22,810 nt of DNA from Spirochaetota bacterium (lineage in GTDB: Bacteria > Spirochaetota > Spirochaetia > Treponematales > Breznakiellaceae), in the NCBI GenBank assembly GCA_023406985.1, contig JAEXTK010000230.1, positions 1 through 22,810 on the forward strand, read 5' to 3'. Position numbers and translations under genes: made by a program. Below, in pieces: positions 1-7,214 of this stretch; position 1 is the stretch's first letter; each line of letters starts with the position of its first letter. A model generated the notes under the pieces. It searched no databases. It had not been told where the DNA came from and was given only the letters and a program-made list of their open reading frames with translations.

Positions 1-1290
1 CTCCATCGCACGCGTGGCCGCCGCTCCCCGCGGGCCGGTCCCGCGCCGCGCGGCCCGCCGTTCCACCACGAAGAGGAGTTCGCTCGTGCGCTCGGTCCGG
101 CCGGCGCTCTGCTTACCGCCGCGGTAGGCGACGTAGGGCCGGGACTCGATCCTGACCTCCCCGTGCCGCGCGAGGAGATCGACGAGGTCCTCCAGGGGCG
201 CGATGCCGCCGTCGTTGTACGAGAGCAGGATGTACCGCGCGTCGATCGCGTCCAGGAGCCGGCCGAAGGCGGGGATGGCGCGGCCGCGGCGGCAGAAATC
301 GGACCGGGTCGCCGTCCAGTCGGCCCTGATCCCCGACCGGTCCACGAGGAAGCCGTCCGCCGCCCGTTCCGCGGAGACGGGCGGCTTATCCCAAACGGCG
401 ACCGTCGTGAGGAGGTGGTAGTTGGACCCGTATTGGTGCTGGTTGTACGGAGGATCGAGGTAGGCGATCTCGGCGGAGCGGGAAGCGCAGAATTCCGCCG
501 CGTCCATGCAACCGACCTCCGCCGCGGGCCCGGCGACGAGGGCGGGCGGCTCCAGGCGCATGGGAGCGGTGATCCGTTCCAGGGCGTCGCCGCCGTGGCC
601 CCCGAAACCGCGATGGCAGGCCTTGAAGACGCCGGAGGTGTTGGTCCGCGTCGCGGCCTCGTAGATCAGGGCATCGACGAGGGCGTCCTTGGCCGGCGCG
701 GCAGGAGCCGAGCCGGGATAGCGGCGCTCCACCGCCTCCCGCGCGCGGTCCAGCCAGCGCGCGTTCTCCGCCGTATAGAAGAGCCGTTCGGTCCGCCAGT
801 CGGCCGCGCCGGTGGAGGCGGGAGCGTAGTGTTTTCCGATGTAGGGTTCGGCGGACTCCGCGGCCGCGAACGCCTCCTCCCAGGCCCGGCGTCCCGCCCC
901 GGAGGAGAGGCGGCCGGCCGCGGCTTCCGGCGACGCCCCGCGGCCGAACGCGTCCACCGCCGCGAAGGCCGCCGCGCTGCCCCCCTCGGCGACAAAGGCC
1001 GCCTCCAGGGAGTCGGGATCGAGGAGGAGGCGGCACCGGGCGATGACGGCCGCGTACCGCTCGCGGTCGTTGGAGAGGACGCGGAAGCCCATGGCGCGGG
1101 CGAGCCGGGAGACGCCCCCCGAACCCGCGAAGGGATCGAGGAGTCGGGGGACCGCGCCGGCGGGGAGATCGATCTCCCCCGCGCACCGGGCGAAGGCCGC
1201 GCCGAGGAAGGGCAGGAGCGTCCGCTTGTTGCCGATGTAGGCGACGAGTGACCGGGAAAGGTAGGGCGATTTATAATCGGGCTCGGTCAC
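1..1290 (-). CDS. Adenine-specific DNA methyltransferase, D12 class (3' end cut by window edge)
   Basis: This frame is open from a GTG at 1290 to the window edge (430 codons, no stop), so the C-terminus is missing. It should transfer a methyl group from S-adenosylmethionine to the N6 of adenine in DNA. Visible motifs fit the D12 family: YIGNKR near residues 18-23, the SAM-binding DPFAGSGGVS near 51-60 followed by SND, and the catalytic DPPY at 279-282 continuing NQHQYGSNYHLL. The GTG was chosen because AGGGA lies about 7 bases upstream and the gene begins 9 bases after the queD stop, so the two probably share a transcript. No restriction endonuclease is visible, but the partner could lie beyond the left edge; otherwise it is an orphan methylase. 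The class call is firm; the target sequence is unknown. Confidence 0.88.
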   Translation of the reverse strand, partial: MTEPDYKSPYLSRSLVAYIGNKRTLLPFLGAAFARCAGEIDLPAGAVPRLLDPFAGSGGVSRLARAMGFRVLSNDRERYAAVIARCRLLLDPDSLEAAFVAEGGSAAAFAAVDAFGRGASPEAAAGRLSSGAGRRAWEEAFAAAESAEPYIGKHYAPASTGAADWRTERLFYTAENARWLDRAREAVERRYPGSAPAAPAKDALVDALIYEAATRTNTSGVFKACHRGFGGHGGDALERITAPMRLEPPALVAGPAAEVGCMDAAEFCASRSAEIAYLDPPYNQHQYGSNYHLLTTVAVWDKPPVSAERAADGFLVDRSGIRADWTATRSDFCRRGRAIPAFGRLLDAIDARYILLSYNDGGIAPLEDLVDLLARHGEVRIESRPYVAYRGGKQSAGRTERTSELLFVVERRAARRGTGPRGAAATRAME

Positions 1291-1299
1291 CGCTCGTCC

Positions 1300-1710
1300 C
1301 TACGGACGGTCCGGGATGGACGCGGGCGGCAGCAGGTCGCGCTCGTAGCGCGCCATGCTCGTCGCCGTCTCGTACACGTCCACCGCGGAGAGGCAGCCGG
1401 CATCGACTCCGGCGGCGCGGAGCTTCGCTTCCAACCGATCGAAAATGAGCTTGGCGATGCGCTCGGCGCTCGGATCGTCCGCGAAGGCGGCCTCGTCGTT
1501 GAGGTTCGTGTGGTCCAACGCCCCCACGATTTCCCTGAGCGCGCCTTTGAGGAGGATAAAATCGATGAGCATGCCGCCCTCGCCCAACTCCGCCCCGCGC
1601 GCCCAGGCGCGGACCAGGTAGTTGTGGCCGTGCAGCCGCTCGCATTTGCCGTGATAGTGCGTAAGGGAATGGGCCGCCGCGAAGTCGGCCTCGACACGTA
1701 CGGTATACAT
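1300..1710 (-). CDS. queD: 6-carboxytetrahydropterin synthase (QueD/PTPS family)
   Basis: 136 residues. QueD converts 7,8-dihydroneopterin triphosphate to 6-carboxy-tetrahydropterin, the first pathway-specific step to queuosine and other 7-deazaguanines. Family hallmarks are visible: FAAAHSL with a zinc-ligand histidine, then KCERLHGHNY with the catalytic-type cysteine and the HGH zinc ligands, GMLIDF, LDHTNLND, and a late glutamate in VYETATS. The length matches the family. The ATG at 1710 was chosen because homology begins there (MYTVRVEADF). A longer in-frame extension to 1800 would run through the divergent promoter region and looks non-coding. There is no Shine-Dalgarno; instead a promoter ends 6 bases before the ATG. 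It lies upstream of the DNA methyltransferase and divergent from murE. No other queuosine gene is in the window. A pterin role (PTPS-II type) cannot be fully excluded. Confidence 0.9.
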   Translation of the reverse strand: MYTVRVEADFAAAHSLTHYHGKCERLHGHNYLVRAWARGAELGEGGMLIDFILLKGALREIVGALDHTNLNDEAAFADDPSAERIAKLIFDRLEAKLRAAGVDAGCLSAVDVYETATSMARYERDLLPPASIPDRP

Positions 1711-1716
1711 GGGAAG

Positions 1717-1745
1717 AGGATACCGTGGCCGCCTGCCGCGGTCAA
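1717..1745 (-). promoter_or_regulatory. Promoter of queD, predicted to give a leaderless mRNA
   Basis: Read on the minus strand, TTGACC (1745-1740) and TATCCT (1722-1717) are separated by exactly 17 bases. Only 6 bases separate the -10 from the ATG at 1710, so a normal start distance puts +1 at the A of the ATG. There is no Shine-Dalgarno. The promoter is back to back with the murE promoter. Confidence 0.65.
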
Positions 1746-1759
1746 CGCGCGGAACCCAG

Positions 1760-1788
1760 TTTACCGATCGGCCAGGACGCGCTATCAT
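1760..1788 (+). promoter_or_regulatory. Promoter of murE, predicted to give a leaderless mRNA
   Basis: TTTACC (1760-1765) and TATCAT (1783-1788) are 17 bases apart, and the murE ATG follows 6 bases after the -10. No Shine-Dalgarno is visible between them. The -35 elements of the two divergent promoters are 14 bases apart. Confidence 0.62.
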
Positions 1789-1794
1789 CGGCGA

Positions 1795-3417
1795 ATGCAA
1801 CGTCGTCTTTCAACCTTCCTAACCGCGGATCTCGCCCGTCGCGCGGCCGTGATGGAGCGCCGCGGCGATCCGTCGCTCGACCCCGACGTCGCGGGCATCG
1901 CCTACGATTCCCGCGCGATCCGGAGCGGCTGGCTCTACTTCGCGCTCACCGGCCTCCACGTCGACGGGCATTCCTTCGTTCCGCAGGCGGTCGCCGCGGG
2001 CGCCGCGGTCGTCGTCCACGAGAAACCCCTCGATTCCTACGATCCGCGGGTCGTCTACTTCCGCGTCCAGGATTCCCGGTTCGCCATGTCGCCCTTCGCC
2101 GACGCCTTCTGGGACGCTCCCTCGCGCGACCTCGTCGTCGTCGGCGTCACCGGCACCGAGGGCAAGAGCACGACGGTCTTCCTCACCTACCAGCTCCTCG
2201 ACCTGGCCGGCAAGAAGGCGGGCTTCGTTTCCACCGTCATGTACCGGACCGGAGAGAAAGAGGAGTGGAACAGCGAGCACCAGACCACCCCGGAGGCGCC
2301 GACGGTCCAGGCGTCCTTGGCGGCCATGCGCGAATACGGCATGGAGTACGCGGTGGTCGAATCGAGTTCCCACGGGCTCTCGCCCCGGACCAACCGGCTC
2401 GGCGACGTCGCCTTCGACGTGGGCATCATGACCAACGTGACCCACGAACACCTCGAATTCCACGGCAGTTGGGAACAATACCGCGACGACAAGGCCAACC
2501 TCTTCCGGGCCCTCGATACGACGGCCCACGAGAAGGCCCTCCGCTCCGCTCCGCCCGCCGCCGACCTCTCGCGGGGTAAGGTCCGGGTTCCCTCCTTCGG
2601 AGTGGTGAACGCCGACGATCCGAGCGCGGCTTACTTCGCCGCGGCGACCGGACGGCGCACGTACACCTTCAGCGTCCGCGACGCCGACGCCGACCTTTCG
2701 GTCAAATCCATCGAAAGCAGTTCGGACGGCAACGCGTACGAAGTCCGCGTCCGCGCGACGGGCGAGACCCTCCCGATCCGCGACCGACTACCGGGCGCCT
2801 TCAACGCGGGAAACGTGCTCGCCGCCCTCCTCGCGGTCTCCGGCCTCCTCGACGTCCCGGTCGCCCAGCTCGCGCCGCTCGTGCCGCTCCTCAGGCCCGT
2901 ACGCGGACGCATGACCGTCGTGGACGCGGGCCAGCCGTTCGAGGTCCTCGTGGATTACGCCCACACGCCGTCCTCCTTCGAGACGGTACTCCCGCCCATC
3001 AAGAAACGGATCGAAGCCAGGGGCAACCGCGTGATCTGCCTCTTCGGCTCGGGCGGCGAGCGGGACCGCGAGAAGCGGCCGCGCCAGGGCCGCATAGCCG
3101 CGGACTGGACCGACGTCGTGGTCCTCTCCGACGAGGACCCGCGCGGGGAGGTCCCCATGGAGCTCCTGGAGGAGATCGCGGCGGGGTGCCCGGAGCGGAC
3201 GCGGGGAACGGACCTCTTCCTCATCCCCGACCGCCCCACGGCCATCCGCGTGGCCTTCTCCCTCGCGAAGCCGGGCGACGCGGTCCTCCTGCTCGGGAAA
3301 GGACACGAGAATTCGATCATCTACGCGGATCGGACGATACCCTATGACGAAATCGGCGAAGCCCAGAAGGCCTTGGCGGAGATGGGCTACGCCCCGAAGA
3401 ATGGAGAAAAGGCATGA
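1795..3417 (+). CDS. murE: UDP-MurNAc-L-Ala-D-Glu diamino-acid ligase (MurE)
   Basis: 540 residues. MurE adds the diamino acid to UDP-MurNAc-L-Ala-D-Glu in the cytoplasm with ATP hydrolysis. The N-terminal domain has the YDSR-containing segment (residues ~40-45). The ATP loop GVTGTEGKSTT is near 117-127, followed by ESSSHGL, NVTHEHLEFH and the C-terminal domain. The substrate motif, DNPR in meso-diaminopimelate enzymes, here reads EDPR (~447-450, within DEDPRGE). That suggests another substrate such as L-ornithine, known from spirochaete walls, but this is inference. The ATG at 1795 was chosen because MurE homology begins there and it lies 6 bases after a promoter -10. The frame is open further upstream, across the divergent promoters and antisense to queD. 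It overlaps ddl by 4 bases and is the first gene of its operon. Confidence 0.93.
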   Translation: MQRRLSTFLTADLARRAAVMERRGDPSLDPDVAGIAYDSRAIRSGWLYFALTGLHVDGHSFVPQAVAAGAAVVVHEKPLDSYDPRVVYFRVQDSRFAMSPFADAFWDAPSRDLVVVGVTGTEGKSTTVFLTYQLLDLAGKKAGFVSTVMYRTGEKEEWNSEHQTTPEAPTVQASLAAMREYGMEYAVVESSSHGLSPRTNRLGDVAFDVGIMTNVTHEHLEFHGSWEQYRDDKANLFRALDTTAHEKALRSAPPAADLSRGKVRVPSFGVVNADDPSAAYFAAATGRRTYTFSVRDADADLSVKSIESSSDGNAYEVRVRATGETLPIRDRLPGAFNAGNVLAALLAVSGLLDVPVAQLAPLVPLLRPVRGRMTVVDAGQPFEVLVDYAHTPSSFETVLPPIKKRIEARGNRVICLFGSGGERDREKRPRQGRIAADWTDVVVLSDEDPRGEVPMELLEEIAAGCPERTRGTDLFLIPDRPTAIRVAFSLAKPGDAVLLLGKGHENSIIYADRTIPYDEIGEAQKALAEMGYAPKNGEKA

Positions 3418-4625
3418 AGAAATCGGTCGCGATACTCTACGGCGGGAAATCGGGCGAGCATGAGGTTTCGCTCGTTTCGGCCGCTTCGGTGGCGCGGAAC
3501 CTGGATCCCGCACGATACGAAGTCCGCCTCATCGGCATCGCGAAGGACGGCGGTTGGTACCTCCAGGACGACGCCGAACTCGCGCGATGCAGGGAGGGGG
3601 CCCCTGCCCTATCCATTTCCGCGAACGGCCGCCGCCGCGTCGCGGTGATCCCCGGCGGCGGAATCGAGGCGGGCCTCGCCGTCGCTCAGGCGGAGGACGC
3701 GATCGGCGGACGGCTCCCCACCGGCAAGGGGGCCGACCTCGGCTCGCTCAAATCCGTCGCGAAGCCCCTGGTGACCGTCAGGACCGACGTCGTCTTCCCG
3801 GTGCTCCACGGCACCTTCGGCGAAGACGGCACCGTCCAGGGGCTCCTGGAGATGGCGGGCCTCCCCTACGTCGGCGGCGGCGTGCTCGGAAGCGCCGTCG
3901 GCATGGACAAGGAGATCGCCAAGGCGCTCTGGATCCAGGCGGGCCTGCCGACCGTGCCCTACGTCGCCGCCCGGAGATCGGACTGGGCCGCGCGGGAGAA
4001 GCGGACGGCCATCATGGAGAAGGCGGAGCGCGACTTCCGCTATCCGCTCTTCGTGAAGCCCTCCTGCGCCGGCTCCTCGGTCGGAGCGGGCATCGCCGCG
4101 GACCGGGAGGCGCTGGAGCGGGGCGCCGAGGCCGCGTTCAAGTGGGACGACAAGATCCTCATCGAACCCTTCGTCCGCGCGCGCGAAGTGGAGTGCTCGG
4201 TCACCGGAAACGACAAGCCCGAGGCTTACACGCCCGGAGAGGTCGCCCCCACGCACGACTTCTACGACTACGACGCCAAGTACCTCGACCCGAACGGCGC
4301 CGCCCTCCTCATCCCCGCGGATCTCGAGGAAACCCAGCTCCGCGCGGTGCGCGAGATCGCGGTGAAGGCGTACCGGGTCGCCGAGCTATCCGGCCTCGCC
4401 CGCGTCGATTTCTTCGTGCGCAAGGACACGGGAGAAATCCTCCTCAACGAGGTGAATACCATGCCCGGTTTCACGACCATCAGCATGTTCCCGAAGATGT
4501 GCGAAGCTTCGGGCCTCTCGTACGGACCGCTCCTGGATCGCCTCGTGGCCCTCGCCGAAGAGCGCTACGCCGCCCGATCGTCCAGGGACTATTCCCGCGT
4601 TCCCGCCGACGGCGCGGGAGCCTAG
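3414..4625 (+). CDS. ddl: D-alanine--D-alanine ligase
   Basis: 403 residues. It joins two D-alanines with ATP to make the dipeptide added to the peptidoglycan stem by MurF. Seen in order: GGKSGEHEVSL at the N-terminus, FPVLHGTFGEDGTVQG, GMDKEIAK, the ATP-grasp segment FVKPSCAGSSVGAG, EVECSVTG, the YDYDAKYL substrate-loop region typical of D-Ala-D-Ala rather than D-Ala-D-Lac ligases, and the metal-binding NEVNTMPGFT. The length is somewhat above the usual 300-370, mainly from an insertion in the first third, as in the longer DdlA-type enzymes. The ATG overlaps the murE stop (ATGA), and GGAG lies just upstream inside murE, indicating translational coupling. Confidence 0.95.
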   Translation: MKKSVAILYGGKSGEHEVSLVSAASVARNLDPARYEVRLIGIAKDGGWYLQDDAELARCREGAPALSISANGRRRVAVIPGGGIEAGLAVAQAEDAIGGRLPTGKGADLGSLKSVAKPLVTVRTDVVFPVLHGTFGEDGTVQGLLEMAGLPYVGGGVLGSAVGMDKEIAKALWIQAGLPTVPYVAARRSDWAAREKRTAIMEKAERDFRYPLFVKPSCAGSSVGAGIAADREALERGAEAAFKWDDKILIEPFVRAREVECSVTGNDKPEAYTPGEVAPTHDFYDYDAKYLDPNGAALLIPADLEETQLRAVREIAVKAYRVAELSGLARVDFFVRKDTGEILLNEVNTMPGFTTISMFPKMCEASGLSYGPLLDRLVALAEERYAARSSRDYSRVPADGAGA

Positions 4626-4643
4626 CGCGGCGGTCGCGATCCG

Positions 4644-5648
4644 GTGACCGTCTCCTTCTACAAGCTCCAGGTATCCGGCGACGATTTCGTCCTCGTGGAC
4701 CTGGACAAGGCCTCCCACCGGGACTTGTCCCGCCGGGAGGGCGCGCTCGCCGAGCTCGCCGCCGCCATCCTGGACCGCCGGCGCGGCGTCGGCGGACGGG
4801 CCGTAGTGTACGCGGGAGGCGCGCCCAAGGCGGGCGCGGGGTCCCTGCCCCTCCGCGTCTTCGCGGCCGACGGCAGGGAGGACTATTCGGGCGGCGACGC
4901 CCTCCTCTGCGCCGCCCGCTGGGCCTTCGATTCGGGGCGCGCCGGAGACGGCAAGATCCGGCTGATCCTCCCGGGAGGCGAGCGGACGCTCACCGCCTTG
5001 GACTCGCGCAGCTTCGCCCTGGAGCTCGACGGCCCCCGCGCGCTCGCTGAGGCCCCGGTCGACGCGGCCCACGGCGCGTCCGGTCCGGCCGGCCCGGACG
5101 CCGGGAACGCGGCCGGCCCTCCGATCGGGCCCGATGGAGGGGACCGGGCGCGCATCGACCTCATCGTGGACGGCCGCGCGGCGGCGGCCTACCTCTTCGC
5201 CTTGGATCGCTCCTACGCCGTCGCCGTAGCCTCCGTCGACGGGCCCGGTCCCAAGCGGGTCCGCACGGCCCTCGCGGCCCTCTTCCCCGCCGCCGCCCCC
5301 GTGGTCGTCCGTCCCGCGGGCCGTGACTTGGTCCGCTTCTCCGCAGCCGAGGGCGCGGACCGCGTCTCCTCCGCGGCCGCGGCCATGGCCGCCTCGGCGC
5401 TCGCCGGGCGCACCGACGGCGAGGCGGCGGCCGAATGGCGGGGCCGCGGCGGCGCGATCGCGTACGCCCACTTCGGGACCGGCGAGGCCGCGGACGCGGA
5501 AGCCGCGCCCCCCGGAATCGGCAGGGCGGCCCTCTTGGATCGCGGACGGTTCTGGGTGGAGTGGAGAAGCGGCGGCCGCATCCTCGTGGTGGGCGTGGCC
5601 GAATACTCCTTCGAGGGGAACTACGACTACTTCATCGAGGAAGGCTAA
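4644..5648 (+). CDS. Diaminopimelate epimerase-like protein lacking both catalytic cysteines
   Basis: 334 residues with the duplicated DapF fold pattern. FYKLQVSGDDFVLVD matches the DapF start, where GND has become GDD. RRRGVGG and VFAADGRED follow. The catalytic CGNG is replaced by SGGD with Ser82, and in the second half the C-G-S/T-G segment becomes VSSAAAA around 241-247. The substrate asparagine of NADG is alanine. Active DapF uses two cysteines as acid/base pair, so racemisation of diaminopimelate is very unlikely (inference). It begins at a GTG 18 bases after ddl without a clear Shine-Dalgarno, as the third gene of the murE operon. An Ala/Gly/Pro-rich stretch lies near 135-168. A structural or regulatory role, or another small substrate, is possible; no function is assigned. 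Confidence 0.8.
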   Translation: MTVSFYKLQVSGDDFVLVDLDKASHRDLSRREGALAELAAAILDRRRGVGGRAVVYAGGAPKAGAGSLPLRVFAADGREDYSGGDALLCAARWAFDSGRAGDGKIRLILPGGERTLTALDSRSFALELDGPRALAEAPVDAAHGASGPAGPDAGNAAGPPIGPDGGDRARIDLIVDGRAAAAYLFALDRSYAVAVASVDGPGPKRVRTALAALFPAAAPVVVRPAGRDLVRFSAAEGADRVSSAAAAMAASALAGRTDGEAAAEWRGRGGAIAYAHFGTGEAADAEAAPPGIGRAALLDRGRFWVEWRSGGRILVVGVAEYSFEGNYDYFIEEG

Positions 5649-5654
5649 GGGGCC

Positions 5655-6680
5655 TTACCAGCGCTTCTTGACCTGTTTCGCGAAACCCGTGAGGTCCGCG
5701 AATTCGATCGCGCCGTCATCCAGCACCGCGCGCCCGGAAAACCTTCCGAAGACCGTATGCTGGACCGAGGAATACACGAGCGCGCGCGTGGACGTCGATC
5801 GATCCAGGATGGGTTCCATGGCCATCTCGAGCCGGCCGTCCTCGCTCGTGAAGCGCCAGGTCTTGAGCCGATCGCGCGGGTTGATCTGGAACGTGACCGA
5901 GCCGAGCTTGTGGAGCTTCCCGTCCAGGAAAACCGCGTTCTCCGAGCCCGAAGACGCGTCCCCTTCCCCGTACCCGAGGTTGAAGCCGAAGAGCCGCCCG
6001 CCGACGAGTCCCGTGGCCGAACTCCGCAGCCACGCGTCGCGGTAGGGCCGGACGCCGCGGTTCCAATCGAGGATCGCGAACGATTCTCCCTTGGGGAAGA
6101 CCAGCTCGTGGTCGCCGAACTGCATGATGCCCTCGGCGGAGAAGCAGGGAGAAACGCGGGAATAGGAAAACGTCGAGGTTTTCGATTTGAACGGCGTCGC
6201 CGTCACGATGGACTCGGCGTGCGGGGCCTCGGTGAGCACGAGGGCGCCCCTGAGCCCATGCCCGTGGCCGAACTCGGGGAAATCCACCTTCACGATGCGG
6301 GAACCGCCTTCCATGACGGAGAAGTCGAGGGTCCCCTTCTTGTGCTTGATGCGGACGTCCCCGGCCTCGCACGAGGCGGGTAAGGCGAAGGAACCGAGCG
6401 GGAACGGCACGACCAAGGCCTCGGTGGTGTGGTGCTTGCCCACGAAATCCATGACCGAGGCCGACACGATGCCCGCGTAGCCGTTGTCCGCCACGGAGAA
6501 CGCCACCGCGAAATCCTTCGTGATCACCGTGCACGCGTCCCGCTCCTTGATGCGGCCGAGCGGCGCAGCGATGGCCGACCGATCGTACGCGAGCAGGGGC
6601 CTGCGGGCCCACCCGCTCACGCGGAGGCGGCCCGCGTCGTCCAGGAGGGGTCCCGCTTCGGTTATTTCGAGCTGAGGCAC
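5655..6680 (-). CDS. DUF2804 family protein
   Basis: 341 residues. The N-terminal pattern GPLLDDAGRLRVSGWARRPLL is characteristic of DUF2804, a family of unknown function. The rest is beta-rich and contains FPEFGHGHGLRG, the tryptophan-containing ILDWNRGVRPYRD, and GGRLFGFNLGYGEGDA. No signal peptide or membrane segment is visible, and family length is matched. The GTG at 6680 is 7 bases after the stop of the DUF2147 gene, with no good Shine-Dalgarno, so translation is probably coupled. It is the last gene of the fecR-DUF2147-DUF2804 unit and meets the DapF-like gene tail to tail with only 6 bases between stops. Function is unknown. Confidence 0.85.
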   Translation of the reverse strand: MPQLEITEAGPLLDDAGRLRVSGWARRPLLAYDRSAIAAPLGRIKERDACTVITKDFAVAFSVADNGYAGIVSASVMDFVGKHHTTEALVVPFPLGSFALPASCEAGDVRIKHKKGTLDFSVMEGGSRIVKVDFPEFGHGHGLRGALVLTEAPHAESIVTATPFKSKTSTFSYSRVSPCFSAEGIMQFGDHELVFPKGESFAILDWNRGVRPYRDAWLRSSATGLVGGRLFGFNLGYGEGDASSGSENAVFLDGKLHKLGSVTFQINPRDRLKTWRFTSEDGRLEMAMEPILDRSTSTRALVYSSVQHTVFGRFSGRAVLDDGAIEFADLTGFAKQVKKRW

Positions 6681-6687
6681 GAGGCGG

Positions 6688-7179
6688 TTACCGGAACTCG
6701 GCCTCGGTCGCCCTCTGCCAGAATTGGCTGCGTCCGATTCCGAGGCCGATCTCGCCCCGCATCTCCAGGACGTCCTTGGGGAACTTCTTCCCGTCGGCCG
6801 CCCGGAACGCGATCTTGCACTTATAGAGGTCGCCGCTCTCCGGATCGATGATGTTGCCGTCGGCCCACTCGCCGTTCTTCTTCTTGGTGAGGCCCCAGAT
6901 CCACGGGGTCCCGATGATCTTCATCTCGTTGACCTTGCCGGCCACGGGGAAACCCTTGTAGCTCGGTTTCACGTCTTTGGCGATCGTGTCGTCCGGTTCC
7001 CCGACGATCTTCACGATCTTGCCGATGAGCGTGCCGCCCTCCACGCGGATGGTCCAGAACGCCGTGGCCTCGCCGGCCTCGTTCACGCTTTTCCAATACC
7101 CTTCCACCGGCTCGGCGGCGAACGCGAAGGTAGCCGCGACGAGCGCGACGACGATGAGGAGAGCTGTTTTCTTCGACAT
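6688..7179 (-). CDS. DUF2147 family secreted protein
   Basis: 163 residues. A signal peptide covers about residues 1-22 (MSKK, a hydrophobic core, then AFAA), so the mature protein is exported to the periplasm or envelope. The mature part begins VEGYWKS, then FWTIRVEGGTLIGKIVKI, and later GTPWIWGLTKK and WADGNIIDPESGDLYKCKI. This is the DUF2147 pattern, a small beta-barrel-like family of unknown function. The ATG at 7179 was chosen for the signal peptide and for GGAG five bases upstream; the frame is open further upstream inside fecR but looks non-coding. It lies 35 bases after fecR and 7 bases before the DUF2804 gene, in one unit. Confidence 0.88.
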   Translation of the reverse strand: MSKKTALLIVVALVAATFAFAAEPVEGYWKSVNEAGEATAFWTIRVEGGTLIGKIVKIVGEPDDTIAKDVKPSYKGFPVAGKVNEMKIIGTPWIWGLTKKKNGEWADGNIIDPESGDLYKCKIAFRAADGKKFPKDVLEMRGEIGLGIGRSQFWQRATEAEFR

Positions 7180-7214
7180 GACGACTCCGCTGACACGTTG
7201 CATTGACCATCGCG

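Noticed and set aside
163..1251. 362-codon open frame on the plus strand
   Set aside because: It is antisense and codon-aligned to the DNA methyltransferase, which shows clear motifs. Its Arg/Gly/Glu-rich composition is typical of antisense frames in GC-rich DNA.
1510..1794. N-terminal extension of murE by 95 codons
   Set aside because: It lies antisense to queD and across the two divergent promoters. MurE homology begins at 1795.
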